DNA of 64,000 nt from assembly GCF_000471905.2 (NCBI RefSeq), contig NW_006499603.1, positions 1,804,459 through 1,868,458 on the forward strand, given 5' to 3'. Each line of letters starts with the position of its first letter. Within the stretch, counting starts at the first letter, position 1. Both the position numbers and the translations under genes were made by a program. Positions 44,354 to 56,468 of this stretch are shown one piece after another. Source of the DNA: Amborella trichopoda (Eukaryota > Streptophyta > Magnoliopsida > Amborellales > Amborellaceae). The notes below the pieces were generated by a model. It did not search any database. It saw only the letters and a list, made by a program, of their open reading frames with translations, and was not told the origin of the DNA.

Positions 44354-44695
44354 GTCGCACGAGAATAGCGTACGGCCTACCCGTTTTAAATTTTTTTCCC
44401 ATAACTTCGTCTTGGAATATCCGTTTAAGCTGAAACTTGACCCATAAGGGTTTTCGGCCATGATGGATCCAATGACGGTGGTCCCATAGCTTTTTGACGC
44501 ACTGAAAATAGAGTTTTAGACATGTTGGATTGCGATGAAACTTGGCAGATGGCCTTTTAAATTGCCTAGGAAAATTTTGACCAATTCTGTGGAAATTCTG
44601 AGACTATCAAGAATTTCACTGTATGTTAAGGCTTTATTGACTGGATTTGTCTTTATCCACATTGGGGACCAAGGTGCTGAAAATGTCTTCAAACA
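44354..44695 (-). mobile_element. N1: 5' LTR, right portion
   Basis: Resumes the N1 LTR at CACGAGAATAGCG and ends at TTCAAACA (native start TGTTTGAA), matching S1 4755-5153. It abuts the N3 3' LTR. GAGAG (44696-44700) would be the right target duplication. The left one is lost. Confidence 0.88.
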
Positions 44696-46247
44696 GAGAG
44701 TCCCGCAGGTTAGGACACATCTGCGAGCTCGCGAACAGATGGGGGCTTCCACGCAAACATGGTCACATGTGCGGAAGTTAGAGGAAGAGAGAGAGGGAGA
44801 AGGAATGAATCTGGTCGGGGGAAATGGGATGACCCATAGGACCGCACACTCTAGGGTACCCTCCCTCTCAAAATTTCCTCTCTCTTCCTCTCTTCTCTTC
44901 TGAATGGGCTAGTGGCTCACAAAATAAGATAAAACAAGATTGAACTAGCCTCTATTCTTCCCAGCCTTTGGGGGTATTGATGCTCTCAAAAGGGGAACCT
45001 TTTGGAGAGATTTTTTGGAGCCATTTACAAATGAGCTAAGCCTGCTTATAAAGAGGATGCACCAAACAAAGGTAATTCAAGCTTAATTACAATTAAAGTA
45101 ATTGAAAAAAAATCCAAAATTAGACGCAAATGATCAAAATGTCCCTAGGATTTTTTTCTCAAATGAGAAGACCATCCCTACATGCAAGCTGCTCTTCCAT
45201 GGGAAGACCTTGAAAGCTAGTTCTGAAACTTATGGCAATTGTTCAGCTTTTTCTGCATTATATCTTCATTCTTCTTGCAATTGCGAGCATTTTGATGCCC
45301 TTCAATCATGTTGTGGTCGCCTTCTTCCCCAAGTTGAAAGTCTGACCAGTTTTGTGAACTTTGTTTGCCGACACATCTTAGAGCTGCAGTGTTTTAGCTC
45401 TTGGCTCTGCTTGCAAGTCAGAAAGGAGGTTGTTGCAGTCGTTTTTAACCAAGTTGGGGCCGATTTAGTGCAGATTTGCGTCTTTGGCTATTTTGGAAGG
45501 TCACAAGAGAAAGGGATTTCGACAACCGACTGGATTAGCTTCTTTGGTGACCTGAGGACTTGCATTTATCGAACAAGGGATTGAATGCGAGAATTATACT
45601 AGAATGTAACTCTGTGAGAGGTGGTTCTTTTGATCTCTCCCTCACGCCCATCCATGGCCAGTATTTATAGCTATGCTTCACCGATTTTGGAACCTGGTTG
45701 ACCTCCTTTTTTTGTCCTGGTTTCTCCTGCTGGTTTCCTCTTCAGAGCAATAGGGGTTCTCGATCACGCCACAGTGAATGCCTTAGGTCAAAATGACGGT
45801 GCTAGCGTGATCTAGAACGTGTCAAAATTTGAGTTCAATCTTATTTCAAAGAAAGGCGCTGTAGGTTGGAGAAGTTATTTCCAGAAAACCTTGACACAGC
45901 CCAATTTTTGGGACTGGTTCGATGAAGCTGCATCGCGCAGGGTATAACCTATGAGTTGCGAGGCCGCATGAGCATATCCGATTGAGCCCAAATTTAGTCC
46001 TCGGGGGTTTTTTAACGTTCTGAGCATGATGGAGATGGTATGGTGCCCTATTGCAGCCTCCTTATAGGGCTACAGTGAAGGGTCCTTCTTGGGTGCTGTG
46101 GCATTACACCCAGGTCACTAGGCTGAAGGCTTTATTTCTCTGCACAATCCTGGCATGCGGGTGTTTCGATATTCTGCGAGACCAGATTGTTGTCATCTCT
46201 CTCCTTATTCGCATGGGCTAATGGAAGTACATAGACAATGACGTACA
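44696..46247 (-). mobile_element. N3: 3' LTR, right portion
   Basis: Aligns with 56094-57680 (for example GTTAGGACACATC, CCTTTTGGAG, GCTTAATTACAATTAAAG, GGGATTTCGACAACCGACTGG, CTACAGTGAAGGGTCCTTCTT). Native start at 46247 (TGTACGTCATTG). TATA site TTTATAAG on the minus strand at 45047-45054. The left part of the LTR should lie beyond N1 but is not in the window. Open frames here are shadows. Confidence 0.9.
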
Positions 46248-46680
46248 AAAACTTATCAGAAGTGAGAAGTGCAACATTCAAAAAAATTTAACATTGTAGC
46301 TCCTCTGACGAATCCTTACCAAGACGTGTTTATTGTCTCTCCATGATTTTTTTTTCCTTGATCACCGGCACAACACAATCCTCTAAGGGTAGACCTTGCT
46401 GAGCTTTTCCCTTGACCGGGGGGTGACCAAAGTGGTTTCTATTGGTCCGGTGCCTTGTTGAGGGGCTTTCTCCGGGTCCCATCAGAATCTATTTTTCTTT
46501 TTGGGAGATTATGTTAATATTCTGCCATCGATGGGCTTATGACTTCTCGACATATACTCCCGTTTTTCCATCCAGTGGGGGCCCTTCTTTTGAGCTTTAT
46601 CTGATTCTGACCGGGGAGGTCCTAGTGCTCCAGTTGGCGACGGTCCTTCTTGTGAGCTTTATCCCTATCAAAACAGAAAC
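46248..46680 (-). other. N3: region next to the 3' LTR
   Basis: No gene is seen. In native direction this is the end of the internal region. A clean polypurine tract is not evident beside 46247. Confidence 0.5.
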
Positions 46681-46689
46681 TCTAGGAGC

Positions 46690-47150
46690 AAACAAGGTAC
46701 CTCTTAGCTTACGTCCTAGAGGTCCAGTTGGGGGTCTCTCGAATTACCCAGACATGAAAGGAGGATGGCCTTCGAGGCGGTCCCATTTTAGGGGACTTCA
46801 CCCTGGATGCTTGAAGGTTGGTGGAGGAAGAAAGGGCAGACAAGGTACCTCTTCGGCTTACGTCCTACTGGTGTGGCTGGGGATTTCTCAGCGCATGCCG
46901 ATTGTCCAAGAGTGATAAGAGGATGGCCTTAGAAGCGATCCCATTTTAGGGGACTTCACCTTGGGTGCTGGAGTTTGATTAGAAGAACGGCAGGCAAGGT
47001 ACCTGTTTGACATATGTCCTATTAGCATGGTTGGGGGTTTCGTGGTGCGTCTCGATTGTCCAGGCGTGATAAGAGGATGGCCTCAGAAGCGGTCCCATTT
47101 TAGGGGACTTCACCCTGGCTGCAAGAGTTTGATGGAAAAGAAGAGGAGGA
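46690..47150. repeat. 156-bp tandem repeat in N3
   Basis: Three units of 155-158 bp begin near 46763, 46921 and 47076 with AGGATGGCCT and GGTCCCATTTTAGGGGACTT, and each contains GGCAGACAAGGTACCT-like sequence. It is non-coding. Confidence 0.85.
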
Positions 47151-47164
47151 GATGATTTCTTTTG

Positions 47165-47410
47165 TATTAGCGGCACTAAGGCCCGTTATAAAAGGGTGGC
47201 ACTGGAACACTAAGGCTTCGATGCTGAAAATAAGAAGGCCGCACTAAGGCCCGGGATAAAAGGGTGGCACCAGAACACTAAGGCTTCGGCGTCAAAAATA
47301 AGAAGGTGGCACTAAGGCCCGGAATAAAAGGGTGGCACCAGAGCACTAAGGCTCTGGTGCCGAAAATAATAAGACGACACTAAGGACCAGGATAGAAAAA
47401 GGTGGTACTG
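47165..47410. repeat. 69-bp tandem repeat in N3
   Basis: About three and a half units of GGCACTAAGGCCCGG, AAAAGGGTGGCACC and AACACTAAGGCTTCG at about 69-bp spacing. Confidence 0.85.
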
Positions 47411-48070
47411 AGGCCGAAAATGTTTTGAAGGCACTGTGGCCATAGTTTTTGTTTTTTGGGAGGAATCAGGGCCGTAGTTTTTTGTTTTTTTGGAGAGCAC
47501 AGGGGCTGAAGTGTTTTTTTTTTTTGAAAAGCACTGGGGCTGAAGTTTTTTTTTGGAAGGCACTGGGGCCATAGTTTTTTGGCCGGCACAGGGGATGGAG
47601 TTTTTTTTTTTTTTTAAGGAGGTGCAGGGACGAGAGTTTTTTTTTGGAAGGCACATGGGTCGAAGTTTTTTTTTTTTGGAAGGCAAAAGGGCTGAAGTGA
47701 GGAGGTTTTTGGAAGGCGGGTAGCAGGAGGTTTGGTCCAAGCACCCATTGCGGGTGTTTACTGTGACCGAGGGGATGTGGCGCCAGCGAAGTGGTTTTCA
47801 CCATACCCTTTGTTGGGGTGTTTTTACCTAGGACTTCGAGGTCATGTCCACTTGTTAGCTTCTACTTTTACTCATGGCGCCTTTTGCGGGTTTTCCTCTT
47901 ACCTGGTTTTTTTTTTTTTTTACTCATGGCTTCATGGCCATGCCCGCCTGTCATTTTGACTCATGGTGCCCTTTGTGGGTTTTCACCATGCCCTTGTTTT
48001 TTTTTTTTATTGGGCGATTTTACCCATAGCCCCCTTTTTTTTTGGCTATGCCATCGCGCCTGGCTTCTTC
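47411..48070. repeat. Poly-T-punctuated repeats in N3
   Basis: Up to 47720, units of about 35-45 bp of GGAAGGCACTGGGGC and GAAGTTTTTTTT, with T-runs up to about 15. From 47840 to 48070 there are loose copies of CTCATGGTGCCCTTTG and GGGTTTTCACCATGCCC. Read on the minus strand, these give Lys-rich frames that are not genes. Confidence 0.8.
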
Positions 48071-48379
48071 TTTTTTTTTTGGGGAGAAAGAGGCCACCAA
48101 TGTGGTGAACCTTGACGGAGGGGTCTTGAGAGTCCTGAGGGTGCGGCCCTGCCCCAGGTCGATTGTAGAGGCAGGGGAACCGAGGCAGGGCATCTTCCTT
48201 CTTTTTTTCTTTTTTTTTGCCTTATTGAGAGTTGCCCCGAAGAGTAGGTTTATGGTGGCCCAGACGGTTTGTGTCCATGCAGGGTCGATGATGGAGGTGT
48301 CTACGTGAGTGTCAGATGGTTCTCGCAGTGGTGGGATATTGGAAGTACCCGCGGGAAGGTGAAGTGATGGGGGCTCCCG
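48071..48379. other. N3: spacer between arrays
   Basis: Contains GGTGGCCCAGACGG and a T-rich run (48200-48220). No gene is supported. The 341-codon minus-strand frame beginning at 49045 passes through only because the neighbouring array is open. Confidence 0.5.
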
Positions 48380-48800
48380 CGGGTGGTGAATGAAGAGGGG
48401 ACCCTCGGGAGGTGAATGTAGATGGGACTCATGGGGGGGGTGAATGAAGATGGTACCCGCTGGGGGTGAATGTAGATGAGACTTGCGAGGGGGTGAATGA
48501 AGATGGGACCCACGGGGGGTGAATGAAGATGGCACTCGCAGGGGGTGAATGTTGATGGGACTCGCAGGGGCTGAATGAAGATGGGACCCACGGGGGGTGA
48601 ATGAAGGTGGGACCCACAGGGGTGAATGTAGATGGGACCAGCAAGGGGTGAATGAAGATGGGACCCCGCAGGGGTGAATGAAGATGGGACCCACAGGGGG
48701 GTGAATGAAGATTGGACCCGCGAGGGGTGAATGAAGATCGGACCCGCGGGGGATGAATGAAGATGGCACCCGCAGGGGGTGAATGAGACATGGCCTGAGG
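48380..48800. repeat. 27-30-bp minisatellite in N3
   Basis: About 15 units of the type GGGTGAATGAAGATGGGACC and CGCGGG. On the minus strand all three frames stay open for long stretches (Pro, His and Ser-rich), which is a property of the repeat. Confidence 0.92.
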
Positions 48801-50400
48801 GGGCAAAGTTTGTAGAGGCGGTGTTCTGCTGACGAGACGCCTGCATGTTGCGCAACGTCAGATGGAGAACGCCATGTGGCGGTGGGGCCCCGACGCAAGA
48901 TCCGCTTGAGTGATCTATTAGTACGCCAAGCTGGTAGTGTGGCGGTGCGAGATTTGACTGTGATGCTTCGTGAATAACGTCTGGTAGGTGTGGCGTGAGA
49001 AGGTTTAAATGTCGCGGTCAACAAGCCACCGTTGTGGTGACACATGGCTAAAAAACTAGGTGGCAGGGTGCTCGGGAAGAAGTAAGGTTTGATGCCTAGG
49101 CCTTTAAAAAGGGGCTAGGAAAGAGGGCATGATTGCAGCTTTTCTCCTTTGCGACGAAGTTCCTTTTTGATGCTCCTTTGTGTGGAGACAGCTTGCAGAC
49201 TTCGTTTTCTTTGAAGAGATTAGCCAGTGAGCGATGCCCACTATGGGAGCTAACTACTCGCCACTGACCTTTGGGGTGCACGCAAGCGTTGAGTGTCCTT
49301 GTGAAGACGTTTGCCCGTGCGGAGGCGACGATGGACCTGTGAAAGAGGGCGAGCTTGTTGCTATGACGCTCCTTTGTTTGTGTGGGATCCATGGTGTGAG
49401 GCCCACGGCCATCAATGAGGCACTGAGGGCTTGTTACCGATGTTGGTTGGTGCGGTGCGCCTAGGCCTGTCGTGTGTACTGGTCCCACTAAAGAGCGCAT
49501 GGCTCTTCACCTTCTTTGTCGACCGAAAGGGAGGTGGCCCCCCCCCCACCCCCAATCTGGTTCTTGGAAGGCAGGAAACCCACTTCAGAATGAGAATACT
49601 TCCTCGCAGGTATTGTTTATTGTAACTGCGATTCTGTAATCTTTTACATTCATGAAATAAATTTCGTTTTTGAGCAAGCTGTTTGTGGTCGCCTTGCACG
49701 CCTTTGTTAGCTGCTTCTTTTTCTCTCCTTCTTTTTGTGGGTAAGCACAGTCCTTATTCTTGCTGATGGTGGGTATAAGGAATGGCTGATGCAATGCCCA
49801 TTGTTCCCATTGGGCAGTTGCTGCATGGTGATGATTGAGATGCCCTTGTGGGTTTTCATCTCAACCCTTGGGGAGAGCGTCATTACTGATTTTCGCAAGA
49901 CCCCTTTTTTTTTTTTGGGGACTGCAGGGGGTCCCTTATGGTGGGCAAGACATGGAACGAAGTTCGCTAGCTCGTGAAGCACAGTGGTGCAAAGGCATGC
50001 CCTGGGGGCTCTGAGCAGGCCCTCTCCATGGGCAAGCTTAGTGGAGTTGGGCTATATGCATGAGCTAGGAGGCATTTGAACGGCGACAGGCATGCCGTTC
50101 CTGGTTGGTCACATCATGCATGCAGCAGTTAATGCAGAGTGGGAGAGGCGGCGTCGACGTCATACGATAGTTCGATTATGTGCCCTTAGTACTTCTTCGG
50201 AACTGAGCGTAATCTTCTGCATTTGTGGTACGTCGCTTGGCATGTTGTTCGTACGACCATATCTTCGGGGCACGTGACACTGGCTCGTGCGACGCTTCAA
50301 TTTGCTTGCTGGCGGTGCATCAGTGCTTGGTGTCCGATGCTTTGCTTCACGTGCCACCGGCGCTCTCTCTCGATTGGGAGGGGTGATGCCCGTTGATTGG
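48801..50400. other. N3: internal DNA without a recognised gene
   Basis: No domain is recognised on either strand. A plus-strand TATA-like CTTTAAAAAG lies at 49102-49111. A C-run is at 49540-49551 and a T-run near 49908-49917. Open frames of 60-135 codons occur on both strands but show no motif. Confidence 0.4.
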
Positions 50401-50418
50401 CCCTTCTGTTGCCAAACT

Positions 50419-50428
50419 TTATAAAAGG
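50419..50428 (+). promoter_or_regulatory. Plus-strand TATA-like box in N3
   Basis: TTATAAAAGG, a good plant TATA match, about 340 bp upstream of the coiled-coil pseudogene and on the same strand, opposite to N3. Confidence 0.45.
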
Positions 50429-50759
50429 AAGGGTGTCTGCTCTTTGCTTTTACCCATGGTCTGGATTCTGAGTAAAAGCAATCACCCTTAGCACTTTTAT
50501 TCAGGCCTCCTTTTAGGCGTTCACCTTTTTTCGAATCAACATTTTCAAGCAGGGCCTATGGTTGGTCGTAGTCCACCCTTTCCTCCAGATAATGTGTGAC
50601 TACTTCGTCCTGGGTGCGTGGCTAGTGCGCTGTTTTATTTTGGCCTGACCCTTTTGGTTTGTTCCCCCTTTTTGACAGCAGTGGAACGAGTGAGGTTTAC
50701 TGCTGATGAGGCCTCAACTTCGTCCTCCAGGGTATCAGTGCCAGCTGGTGTCGAAAGTC

Positions 50760-51505
50760 GATGAACAGCTTGCGAGCCCTCTTCAGAGCCCTGGTCGCTC
50801 TCTCCGAGTCTTTAGCCCTTATGGCTGGGGGGGCTGTCCTTGATGTTCCCCCACTTACTTCAGTGAGTTCCCTGGTTTTGTCTTCGTCGGGGTTGGGCTT
50901 TAGAGCACAGACCATGAGACGGATGCTCTAGACGAGATAGGAGAGCTTGAAGGAATGTCCCCTTTCCGACCTCCAAGAGGGGATTGAGGGTGTGAGGGCC
51001 TGTGCTGCCAGCCTGCAAACGATGGACCTGGATGCGGAGACCCTCGACCAAGTACAGGAGCTGCTTCTGAATCTCACGGATTGGGGGGTTGAGGCTCACT
51101 CGATGGACATATCTGCGCAAATGTCTTGCCCAGCACATCTAGCCTCCCTGAGGATGAAGCAAGAAACTCAGCACTTCCTCGTGAGGGATCGTGAGGTTAA
51201 GAGGGAGAGAATTACTTCCCCTCATGCCTGGATTGTTATGGGGAGGCATAGATAAAAGAAGAGATTCAGAGCATTGTAGACAAGATCACTCTACTACAGA
51301 CCCACATGGATGATTTGAAGGGGCGACTGCAGTGCTATCGGAAGGTGATGGCTACAAACTCCCACTACTTGGAGCAATTTGGTTCAGACGTAACGGCGGT
51401 CACCATATTGTCTGAGTCAATCGCCATGAAGATCACCTGTGGTGAGGAGGAGATGCAGGCTGCGTTGGAGAGGGTGCAGGAATTGAAGGCGAGAATGTAG
51501 GAGAT
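50760..51505 (+). pseudogene. Coiled-coil-like coding remnant, unknown
   Basis: Three plus-strand pieces read in order with frame changes: 50763-50930 (LRALFRALVALSESLALMAG), 50947-51255 (LQEGIEGVRACAASLQTMDL, DAETLDQVQELLLNLTDWGV) and 51252-51500 (EEIQSIVDKITLLQTHMDDL, GEEEMQAALERVQELKARM). The heptad-like Leu, Ile and Val pattern suggests a coiled coil. A possible splice acceptor, TTTTTGACAG, ends at 50678, and an AATAAG polyadenylation-like word is near 51589. It is antisense to N3. I recognise no family. It may be a captured host fragment, an extra element ORF, or a separate insertion. Confidence 0.4.
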
Positions 51506-52179
51506 GCTAAACTACTTTCAACATTCTCTCCTTTTCGTTGTACATGGGTCGCCAACCCGCTAGATTTTGTAACCTCATTTGCATATGAATAAGACAGAGA
51601 TTTTCTTATTCTTTTGCATGTGATGCCTTTGAGGTTTCTCTTTTCTTCACGCCTTCCTCATTTTTTGATTGCTTGTCTTTCCCCCCTCTTTTTTTTTTTG
51701 AGAGAGAGAAGGGCAATAATGGCGAGAATTGGGGCGTTTACCGGGAAGGTGCCCAATCATTCTCCCGGAGTGCTGTGGACCCCTACCAGTGCGTGGCTAT
51801 GTCAAGATGTAGTTTTAAAGTCACACCTCCACGACTATAGTGGTGCTTTCTTAAAGTCCAGCCCTTGGGATTGCCAGTAACGTGCACCTTTAGATCCCTA
51901 CGACCACATCAGGGGAACCCTGAAGAGTTATTACGGTGGGATGTTGACTTTCCTCAGCAAAAAAGAATGAAGTCACGGAGGGTAGGTCGAGGGTGTAAGG
52001 GCTCTGCCTCGTCTGGGTGTGGGGGAGACTAGGCGTGTCGAGTTGGCGTGACTGACCCCTCCCGATTGTTCCTCTCTATTCTGAGCAGGCGGGGCTCTTG
52101 TGCATGGGGTGTGAACATCGCGCCTGCATAATGAGCCATGCTACAGCTGTGTTCTTTGGCCTTCAGCGGGCATGATACA
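51506..52179. other. N3: spacer
   Basis: No gene. C/T-rich sequence and a T-run at about 51690-51700 lie downstream of the coiled-coil remnant. Confidence 0.45.
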
Positions 52180-53760
52180 TCTACCACAATGTCGAACCAT
52201 CAGAAGTAGAAGACTCAGAGGCAAAGGTGACGGGGCTTCGAGCCCGCTCTGTTCCTGGATTGGGGTGAGGATGCTCGTGGGGTATTCTGCTCCGAGACGG
52301 AGCTTGTTCATCAATCAAGGCTATCCATTCGTCTTGGATGTATCCCCGAAGGACATCCAAGAACCCATGGCAGTGGCACAAGTCATGACCACTCAGGTGG
52401 TGGTAAGGGCACCACGGGCCTTGGCTTTTGCCGACCACTTGCCTCCATGTCTTGGGGGTGCAGGGTACGATCCTTTCATGTTGTACCATTGCGTCAAAAA
52501 GAGTAGGGAGCCAACAAAGTTGTGGCTCAAACTCAGGAACTTTATCATCCAGCTCTTTCGTGGATTGTGACCATATTACAGACTTCAGATCTCTCGAAAG
52601 CCTTCTTGATGTCCTCCAGGTTGATCTGCCCCTTCTAAATCAGGGCTTCAATATAGTCTTTGAGCTGCGTACAGTCCTCGACGGGGTGCCCCAGCATTTG
52701 GTGGAACTCGCAGTAGTTGGGATGATGAATCCATTCTACGTGGTCCGATCGTTTACTGGGTGGGAGGGTCACCATGTCTTTCTCGATCAACATGCTGAGG
52801 AGGGTTGACACCCATGCTCTGTTGAAGTTGTTTCACTAATTGAGCTTCTGCCTGAACTCTTCAGTTCGTTGGTAGCTGGGCAGCGGAGGCACCTTGTTTT
52901 AATCATGCTTTGGGGTGGCTGTTGTTGTTTCGACCCCTTAATTCGCGATTGCAGGCCCCTGGAGGTGTCCAACATTCACAAGGGGCTGCATTGGGTTTGG
53001 GTTAGGAAGCGGTCATCACCGTCTCGTTAATCAGATTCTTGGATTGATCGGCGTGGGGGTTAGCCCTACTACCTCGGAATTGGTCCCCTGCTGAGGTTTG
53101 GGCCTAGTCTCCACAATGATAATTCAACAAGCTCTGGATCTTGGCTACCTTAGGGATCATTTCGGAGAAGATGGTGGGGTTGGAAACCTAGACATGCAGG
53201 GAGATTTCCCTCCTCATGTTTTATGAAGCATGTTTGGGCGGCTTCCACCTCGCTCATGGGGTTGGTTTTACACATTGCGAAGTCTCTCCACTATTGGATA
53301 TATTGGCCCACCGATTCGTTGAGGTTTTGGGCCATGGTGAGGAGTTTTATAGTCTGCACGTCCAGCTCTACTTCACAGAAACATTTGTAAAAGAGTTGTT
53401 CCATCTCCTGCTAGGAGTGGACCGAGTTGGGCGGAAAGAGGGCGTACCACTTGAAAGCAGGTCCGACCAGGGTCTCCACGAACTGTCAAAGTAGCAATCT
53501 AGAGTCTGAGGCCGACTCCTGACAGGCAGACACGAAGTGGGCTATGTGCTGTTGAGGCGAGCCTGTGCCATCAAAAAGTGGTAGCCTTCTCCTTTGATAT
53601 CTGATGGGGAAGGGCACTTGATCAATGAAGGCAGATAGGGCTTTTGATAGGAGGTTGTCCTGTGTTTTTTACACCTGCAGGTCTTGGATGCTTTTGTTGA
53701 TCATCCGCTGGACATCCTCTTGTGTGAACAACGATGGTGAAACTTGAGGGACCGTATCAA
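52180..53760 (-). pseudogene. N3 gag: capsid and zinc knuckle
   Basis: Right to left: SIQDLQV, QVPFPIRYQRRRLPLFDGTG, SPQQHIAHFVSACQESASD, QFVETLVGPAFKWYALFPPN, QEMEQLFYKCFCEVELDVQT, QNLNESVGQYIQ, then a polar stretch and the knuckle YCEFHQMLGHPVEDC at 52712-52671 with all four C-x2-H-x4-H-x4-C ligands. INLEDIKKAFERSEV follows. A second possible knuckle-like CPYHHLSGHDLCHCHG is at about 52400-52350. Stops include codons near 53690, 53490, 53420 and 53320. It is closely related in order to N1 gag, but clearly diverged. Confidence 0.88.
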
Positions 53761-55676
53761 GCTGGCCCTCAAAAGAGGGAGGAGGATATGGGGATTCTGG
53801 TGCTAGAGTTAGAGGAGGGGCCGAGGTCCTTCTTCCCGTCCGAGCGATTAATCAGGGGAAGAATTTGTCTCTTGGTGGGAGGAGACCATTGGCAATGCCT
53901 CCTTGACCCCTTTGAGCCTATCTAAGATGTCATTCAGAAGACTCTTGAGGCACGTCGTTGAGCTTTCAGGCCCTTCTTCATTTTGGCCTACCACCATGAC
54001 CTCAACAAATTGGCCAATACTAGGTAGTTCGAAGGGAGGGGTGACTCTGGTTTGCTTTGTGCTAGACGGAAACGGTTGGTCTTGCCACATCTGGGCTCAG
54101 GCTTGCTTGAGGGCCCGAGTAAGTACGGGTTCAGGGCAACCTAGCGAGCAGCCTATTGTCGAACTTGACACTTGACGGCCTTGAGGCCCATCTCCTCCGC
54201 CGGCTCTTGATGGCCTTAGGACCGAGGGTTTGGAGAAATACGATCACCTTCCTGCTCCTCGACAACGTTAGAGTGGTCAACGCTGCCGTCGTCAGGCCCC
54301 TCTGTATCTTACAGAAGGTGGAACCGGTTCCGACCAGCGAGGCCCTACACGGCAGGAGACACCGCATTTCGAGGGAGGAGGGGAACTTCTGTTTCCCTAG
54401 CTTTCTTGAGCCGTAAGCCTCGGTAGTTTTTTCCCCATAATCGAAAGCGGGTCCAATCCTCCTCTTGGCAGGCTTGCTCTACCGATGCATGGGAAAAATC
54501 GACAACCTGGGGTAAAGTAAGACACCGAGGGAAGAGAGGCTCTTCGGGTGGCAACAGAGTTTGGGAGCCACTGGAAGGGAGAACGGTGCGGCCAGCAGCC
54601 ATGGGGAATATCCTCTCCATTTGGATTTTGCACCGTGGGTGCACTAAGTGCGATGCAGAGAGGATAGCGCTCGGAGGGAACTTCATTGAGTACCATGCAG
54701 TGAGTGGTACCGCAGTGGTAGGTGGAGTGACGGGTGTTTGTTCCCTTCCGCAGCCAGGAGCGTCCTTAGATCTACATGTGTATGCACAATCCACAGTGGT
54801 ATTCGGGGCGGCCATAAGGCCAACCCCTTGTGTGATGAGCGGCGAAGTGCATGTGACAGCTGCCCGTTTAGCCGGTGAGGCTGTTGCTCCTCCTGTATGT
54901 ATGTGTGTTTGATTAGAGGGCTTCCGATCGTCTTGGAAGTCTCGTGCCGATTGAGGGCCAGCTTTTGGGCAGCCTCGAGGGGTGGAGCTGTTTTGCATGG
55001 CACGGGAGGCCTCTAAGCCAACAGCACCGTCTCCGGGTCGAGAGTGACCCAAAACTGAGGTAGGTTGTCTCTTGTCGCGATACATTATTATGGCAGTCAG
55101 GCCGCCGGGGAGTTTATGGACCTCGATGTGCACAGTGAAGTAACCGTACAGGATGGCATGGAGCTCACCAAGGAGTGGTATGCGCGCGAGGGTGCTAGTG
55201 TTGGCGATGCCCCTTTGTGAAGCAGGCGGGGTCACCTTTCGAATACTCACGGCAGCAGTGGTCCTGTCGGGCCAGCCGAGTGAGTAGTGGTGGCACAGGG
55301 ACCACTATGAGACCCAGGGCTGACAGAGCGTCCACCAACGACAGACTGTTCCAGTGAGGTGGTGGTAGCAAAGTCGCCAACGCAGCGGGTATTAAGCGGC
55401 TCCCCCTTGATGCCGAAAGAGGTGGGGCAAGGAGGCTCATGCCCCGAACTTTCCAAGCCGAGGCCGGGCTAGCAAGGCCAGCATGGTCGCAAAGAGGACA
55501 CGCAGGGAAAGGAGGACCGAAGGGTTGAGCCTCCCCATGAGTAGCCGTGGGAATGGGGATGTAGAACTCCTCAACCCGAAGAGAAGAGGGATAAGTGGGT
55601 CCCATAACAAAAGTGGAAAGAGGGGAAAGAGAGATCAGTACCTGCAAGCGGCTCGAGCTAATGATAGGCTGACATG
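53761..55676 (-). pseudogene. N3 gag: long N-terminal region
   Basis: Starts at the PBS with MTPLGTCQPIISSSRLQVL (55692), Pro and Ser-rich. It overlaps a second frame 55250-54345 containing TVDCAYTCRSKDAPGCGREQ, TAWYSMKFPPSAILSA and QMERIFPMAAGRTVLP, then 54090-53848 containing RVTPPFELPSIGQFVEVMVV. N4 has the same landmarks in order (VDYAHTCRS, TTWCSEKFPSSTIL, RITPTFELLDSNERVDVMVV). This is the family-specific N-terminal extension of Gag and I recognise no domain. At 301 codons, the 55250-54345 frame is the longest gag frame in the window. Confidence 0.75.
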
Positions 55677-55694
55677 TCCCTAGTGGAGTCACCA
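55677..55694 (-). other. N3 primer-binding site (tRNA-Arg)
   Basis: The minus strand reads TGGTGACTCCACTAGGGA, 15 of 18 bases identical to TGGCGACTCCGCTGGGGA, the complement of a plant tRNA-Arg 3' end. It lies two bases from the LTR end. Confidence 0.85.
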
Positions 55695-56460
55695 GTTGAT
55701 GTCGTTGGGGCCCTTGTTTCCCTCTGCGCGGGGTTGAGGAAGCCCTCTCTCGAACAACCGCAAAGGTCCAATGTGCAGTGGATGCGTAGGGCCTCTTACT
55801 TGCGGATTCGAAGCCAACGGTGAGAGAAATTTTTGCGACTAGAGTGCGGGTCCCTCTTACGCCGCTTGAGGGTTCGAGGACGCGCCAGTGAGGATGGCTC
55901 TCTTAGAACAATTATGAAGCCCTACAGCTTGTTAACATGGTTTGGACAGAAGCCCTCCTTAGGTTCTCAATCTCTCTCTCTCCTTTCACTCTCTCCGTGC
56001 TATAGGGACGAGATCCAGATCTCCCTCCTCCCTAGATGCTGTTTCGGAAGGGTTTGCTGGCCACTAAAGGGGGCATGCGTACAAGTTGAGGGGAGAGTCT
56101 TGCAGGTTAGGACACATCCATGGGCTCACGGACGGACGACGGCTTCCATTGGGATAGGGCGTGGAAGTGGGAGGGAGAGAGAGAGAGAGAGAGGGAGAAG
56201 GAATGACTCGACTCGGGGGAAATGAGATGACCCGCACGACCGAGGGTGTTCGCGGGAAGCGCACTCTGGGTTACCCTGTCTCTCAAAATTTCTTCTCTCT
56301 TCCTATCTTCTCTCCCAAATGGGCTAGGGACTCATAGAATAAGACAAAACAAGAGTGAACTATCCTCGATTCTTCCCAGCCGTTGGGGGTATTGAAGCTT
56401 CCAAAAGGGGAACCTTTTGGAGCAATTTTTTGGACCCTTTTACAAATGAGCTAAGCCTGC

Positions 56461-56468
56461 TTATATAG
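56461..56468 (-). promoter_or_regulatory. TATA box of N3 LTR
   Basis: The minus strand reads CTATATAAGCAGG. The N3 3' LTR has TTTATAAGCAGG at the same place, and N4 has CTATATAAGGAAG at 62083-62090. Confidence 0.7.

Noticed and set aside
48020..49045. 341-codon minus-strand open frame
   Set aside because: Most of it is the 27-30-bp minisatellite, which is open in more than one frame. There is no domain and no conservation evidence.
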